Shown: positions 6,592-9,220 of the stretch, piece by piece
Layout: every line of letters starts with the position of its first letter
Numbering within the stretch: the stretch's first letter is position 1
DNA from: Bacteroidota bacterium
Lineage (GTDB): Bacteria > Bacteroidota > Bacteroidia > B-17B0 > Aurantibacillaceae
Direction of reading: 5' to 3'
DNA: 9,220 nt
NCBI GenBank assembly: GCA_025359355.1
Contig: JANYGR010000027.1
Span: 1-9,220 of the forward strand
Program-made: the position numbers and the translations under genes
Notes under the pieces: generated by a model
What the model saw: only the letters and a program-made list of their open reading frames with translations
Database searches by the model: none
Told to the model about the DNA's origin: nothing

Positions 6592-7233
6592 TTGCAAACC
6601 CCCATCGACATAACCCTTACTAATGCTGGAAAAAAATTTGGTAAAGAGTGGATTTTCCGACAGGTAACATTGGATATTAAGCAGGGCGAAAAAGTAGTTA
6701 TTTTAGGTTTAAATGGTTCGGGTAAATCTACCCTATTGCAAGCGCTTACAGGGTATTTAAGTTTAAATGAAGGTAATCTCAATTATCAACATAACTCCAA
6801 AACCATTGATATAGAAGAGTTTTATCGCTATCAAAGTTTAGCCTCACCTTATTTGGAACTCATAGAAGATTTTACATTACACGAATTAATTGAGCATGTG
6901 GCTATATATAAACCCTTTTTAAATCAATTAAACATTGCTCAAGTTATTGAATTATCAGGTCTTTCGACGCACAAAGATAAATACATAAAATTATTTTCGA
7001 GTGGCATGAAACAGCGGTTGAAATTGACATTAGCCATTTTGGCTGATATGCCAATTTTATTTTTAGATGAACCTACTACCAATTTAGATGCTACTGTTAT
7101 TAGCTGGTATCAAAGGCTTATAACAGATTACGCCTCTGAAAAAACTATTATTGTTTGTTCCAATTCTATCAAGGAAGAATATGCTTTTTGTGAGCGTATC
7201 ATTACTATGGAAGACTTTAAGCTGTTAAAATGA
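6592..7233 (+). CDS. Stand-alone ABC-type ATPase, no permease nearby; TTG start
   Basis: This 213-residue protein is a single nucleotide-binding domain. The Walker A motif GLNGSGKST is at 39-47, the Q-loop Gln81 in YQSLASPYLEL, the signature FSSGMKQR at 135-142, Walker B ILFLDE at 155-160, and the D-loop NLD at 164-166. The switch region reads IIVCSNS (186-192), with Asn191 where most ABC ATPases have the H-loop His. No membrane segment is present and no permease gene is adjacent, so partner and substrate are unknown. Similar short ABC ATPases occur widely in Bacteroidota. The start is TTG at 6592: upstream the frame has no ATG, GTG or TTG before a stop at 6547-6549, and the next downstream Met would lie well inside the fold (residue 139). 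The M16 peptidase gene follows after 49 bases in the same direction, possibly in one transcript. Confidence 0.85.
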   Translation: MQTPIDITLTNAGKKFGKEWIFRQVTLDIKQGEKVVILGLNGSGKSTLLQALTGYLSLNEGNLNYQHNSKTIDIEEFYRYQSLASPYLELIEDFTLHELIEHVAIYKPFLNQLNIAQVIELSGLSTHKDKYIKLFSSGMKQRLKLTLAILADMPILFLDEPTTNLDATVISWYQRLITDYASEKTIIVCSNSIKEEYAFCERIITMEDFKLLK

Positions 7234-7282
7234 TAGTATTTTACAGGAATTTATTTACATTCGTTACAAAATTAACAACCAC

Positions 7283-9220
7283 ATGATTCAATTAAAAAAT
7301 GTATTGCCAATAGCTTTAGCTTTTGCCGTGATTAATTCATCTGCTCAAACTAAAAAGCCAGTTACTACTACACCTAAAAGCTCAGAAACAGCTGTAAAAG
7401 AGGGTTCAAAAACACCTTCTCTAAATTTTGAATACGCCTTAAACGATCCTTTTAAAGCTCGTATATATACGCTAAAAAATGGATTAAAAGTTTATATGAC
7501 CGTGTATAAAAATGCGCCTCGTATACAAACTTACATTGCCGTGAAGGCAGGAAGTAAAAATGATCCTTCTACAGCTACTGGATTAGCACATTACTTAGAG
7601 CACATGGTGTTTAAGGGTACTGATAAATTTGGATCGAAAGATTTTGCAAAAGAGTCTGCTGAAATTACAAAAATCGAAGATTTATATGAAGTATATCGTG
7701 GTACAAAAGATGAAGCTGCACGAAAAAAAATCTATCATCAAATTGATAGTATCTCTGGAGTAGCTGCAAAATATGCCATTGCTAACGAATATGATAAAAT
7801 GCTTGCAGGTATTGGCGGACAAGGCACTAATGCATACACCTCTTTCGATCAAACAGTTTATGTAAATGATATTCCTTCTAATCAATTAGAAAATTGGCTA
7901 ACAATTGAATCTGAGCGTTACCGCAAACCAATATTACGTTTGTTCCATACAGAACTAGAAGCTGTTTACGAAGAAAAAAATAGAGGTTTAGATAATGATA
8001 ATAGTAAACTATGGGAAGCTGTTTTTGAAGGCTTATTTATAAAACACACTTATGGAACTCAAACAACCATCGGTACTATCGACCATTTAAAAAATCCGTC
8101 GATGAAAGAAATTATGAAATATTTCAACGCAAATTATGTTCCTAATAATATGGCAATTTGTTTAAGTGGAGATTTCGATCCAGATGCAACAATTAAATTA
8201 ATTGAGAAAAAATTTGGATCAATGTCTGTAAAACCAGTTACACCTTATGTTTACGAGAAAGAAGCTCCAATTACACAAAAAGTAAAAAAAGAAATTATAG
8301 GCCCTGATGCTTCAAACTTAGCTATGGCTTGGCGCTTTGAAGGCGCAGGTTCTAAAGATGCAGATATGATAACCCTAATTAATTTATTATTGAGTAACGG
8401 TAGAGCCGGGTTATTAGACTTAAACTTAAATCAACAACAAAAAGTGCTAAGCAGCGGTGGTTATGCTTATGTATTAAAAGATTATAGTACTCATATTTTA
8501 TTTGCTGAGCCTAAAGAAGGACAGACTTTAGAAGAAGCAGAAAAATTATTATTAGAACAATTAGATTTACTTAAAAAAGGAAATTTTCCTGACTGGTTGA
8601 TGAGTGCAGTTATTACAGATATGAAACTGCAAAAAACTAAAGAACTTGAAAACAATCAATCGCGTGCATCTGTAATGGTTGATGCCTTTGTTAATGATAC
8701 CAAATGGCAATATGTAGTTAATACCATTGATCGATTATCAAAAATTACCAAACAAGAAGTCATGGATTTTGTGAACGCGAGCTACAGCGATAATAATTAT
8801 GTTGTCGTTTACAAAAGAGTTGGTGAAGATAAAAACATTCAGAAAGTAGAAAAGCCCCAAATTACGCCTGTAGAAGTTAATCGCGACGATCAATCTCCTT
8901 TTGTAAAATCGGTATTAACACATTCGGCTGCTGTTATTCAACCTAAATTTATTGATTACGAAAAGGACATCATGAAAACAACTATCAATGGCAATGTTCC
9001 TGTCCTATATAGTCAAAATACAGAAAATCAATTATTCGATTTATATTATGCTTTTGATATGGGCACTAACAATGATAAGATGTTACCTATTGCTATAGAT
9101 TACATTCCATATTTAGGAACATCTAAAATGAAACCTGCCGAAGTGCAACAAGAGTTTTATAAATTAGGTTGCTCGTTTAATGTATTTAATTCCGATAATC
9201 AAACATGGGTGAGCCTTTCG
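7283..9220 (+). CDS. Periplasmic M16-family zinc metallopeptidase, N-terminal part (runs off right edge)
   Basis: The frame is open for 646 codons from the ATG at 7283 to the window edge. A signal peptide occupies about 1-21 (INSSA|QT), with no lipobox Cys, so a soluble periplasmic protein is expected. A Thr/Lys/Ser-rich linker at about 23-45 precedes the first M16 domain. The inverted zinc motif HYLEH is at 103-107: His103 and His107 bind zinc and Glu106 is the catalytic base. Glu224 in TELEAVYEEKNR is the likely third ligand. GQGTNAYTSFDQTVY at 178-192 is the usual strand after the active site. An inactive M16_C-type domain starts near 270, and a second half begins near 564 (MKTTINGNVPV). 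Full-length relatives are roughly 900-1000 residues, so about a third is missing. The family degrades peptides; the native substrate is unknown. Confidence 0.92.
   Translation, partial: MIQLKNVLPIALAFAVINSSAQTKKPVTTTPKSSETAVKEGSKTPSLNFEYALNDPFKARIYTLKNGLKVYMTVYKNAPRIQTYIAVKAGSKNDPSTATGLAHYLEHMVFKGTDKFGSKDFAKESAEITKIEDLYEVYRGTKDEAARKKIYHQIDSISGVAAKYAIANEYDKMLAGIGGQGTNAYTSFDQTVYVNDIPSNQLENWLTIESERYRKPILRLFHTELEAVYEEKNRGLDNDNSKLWEAVFEGLFIKHTYGTQTTIGTIDHLKNPSMKEIMKYFNANYVPNNMAICLSGDFDPDATIKLIEKKFGSMSVKPVTPYVYEKEAPITQKVKKEIIGPDASNLAMAWRFEGAGSKDADMITLINLLLSNGRAGLLDLNLNQQQKVLSSGGYAYVLKDYSTHILFAEPKEGQTLEEAEKLLLEQLDLLKKGNFPDWLMSAVITDMKLQKTKELENNQSRASVMVDAFVNDTKWQYVVNTIDRLSKITKQEVMDFVNASYSDNNYVVVYKRVGEDKNIQKVEKPQITPVEVNRDDQSPFVKSVLTHSAAVIQPKFIDYEKDIMKTTINGNVPVLYSQNTENQLFDLYYAFDMGTNNDKMLPIAIDYIPYLGTSKMKPAEVQQEFYKLGCSFNVFNSDNQTWVSLS

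Noticed and set aside
7256..7263. TACATTCG, a 7 of 8 match to TAnnTTTG, as a promoter for the M16 peptidase.
   Set aside because: It has a mismatch in the core TTTG and no TTG element at the usual upstream distance. The gene may instead be read from the ABC ATPase promoter.
7682..7885. 67-codon open frame on the minus strand.
   Set aside because: It is antisense to the conserved M16 active-site domain and has no recognisable motif.

Overview
The window looks like chromosomal DNA from a member of the Bacteroidota. It is clearly AT-rich (about one third G+C by eye). It carries a type IX secretion (T9SS) cargo protein with a gliding-motility-type C-terminal domain, beside a PorP/SprF-family outer-membrane protein; this pairing is essentially confined to that phylum. 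Several start sites also lie next to sequences resembling the Bacteroidota -7 promoter element TAnnTTTG. The genus cannot be fixed from this window.

Layout. 1-911 (-): the N-terminal half of a PurF-type glutamine amidotransferase / amidophosphoribosyltransferase, running off the left edge. 912-1064: a divergent promoter region. 1065-4617 (+): a two-gene unit made of a large secreted protein (signal peptide, lamin-tail domain, chitobiase-type domain, CotH-type atypical kinase domain, InlB-like domain, T9SS type B sorting domain) and, one base later, a PorP/SprF-family protein. 4629-5351 (-): a DltE-type short-chain dehydrogenase, facing the PorP/SprF gene tail to tail. 5445-6480 (-): an acyltransferase (plsC type) overlapping gatC by 17 bases. 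6481-6591: a second divergent promoter region. 6592-7233 (+): a stand-alone ABC ATPase. 7283-9220 (+): the first 646 codons of a periplasmic M16 zinc peptidase, running off the right edge.

How the genes relate. The clearest functional unit is the CotH-domain protein with its PorP/SprF partner. The first is exported by Sec and should then cross the outer membrane through the T9SS; the second is likely the dedicated accessory that T9SS type B cargo needs. The other genes are mostly housekeeping (purine synthesis, phospholipid synthesis, tRNA-dependent amidation) or general (SDR, ABC ATPase, M16 peptidase) and show no common pathway.

No tRNA or rRNA gene, insertion sequence, CRISPR array or long repeat was seen. 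No gene-free stretch exceeds 300 bases. I do not see a clearly undescribed system. The best candidate for novelty is the secreted CotH-kinase cargo with its SprF partner.
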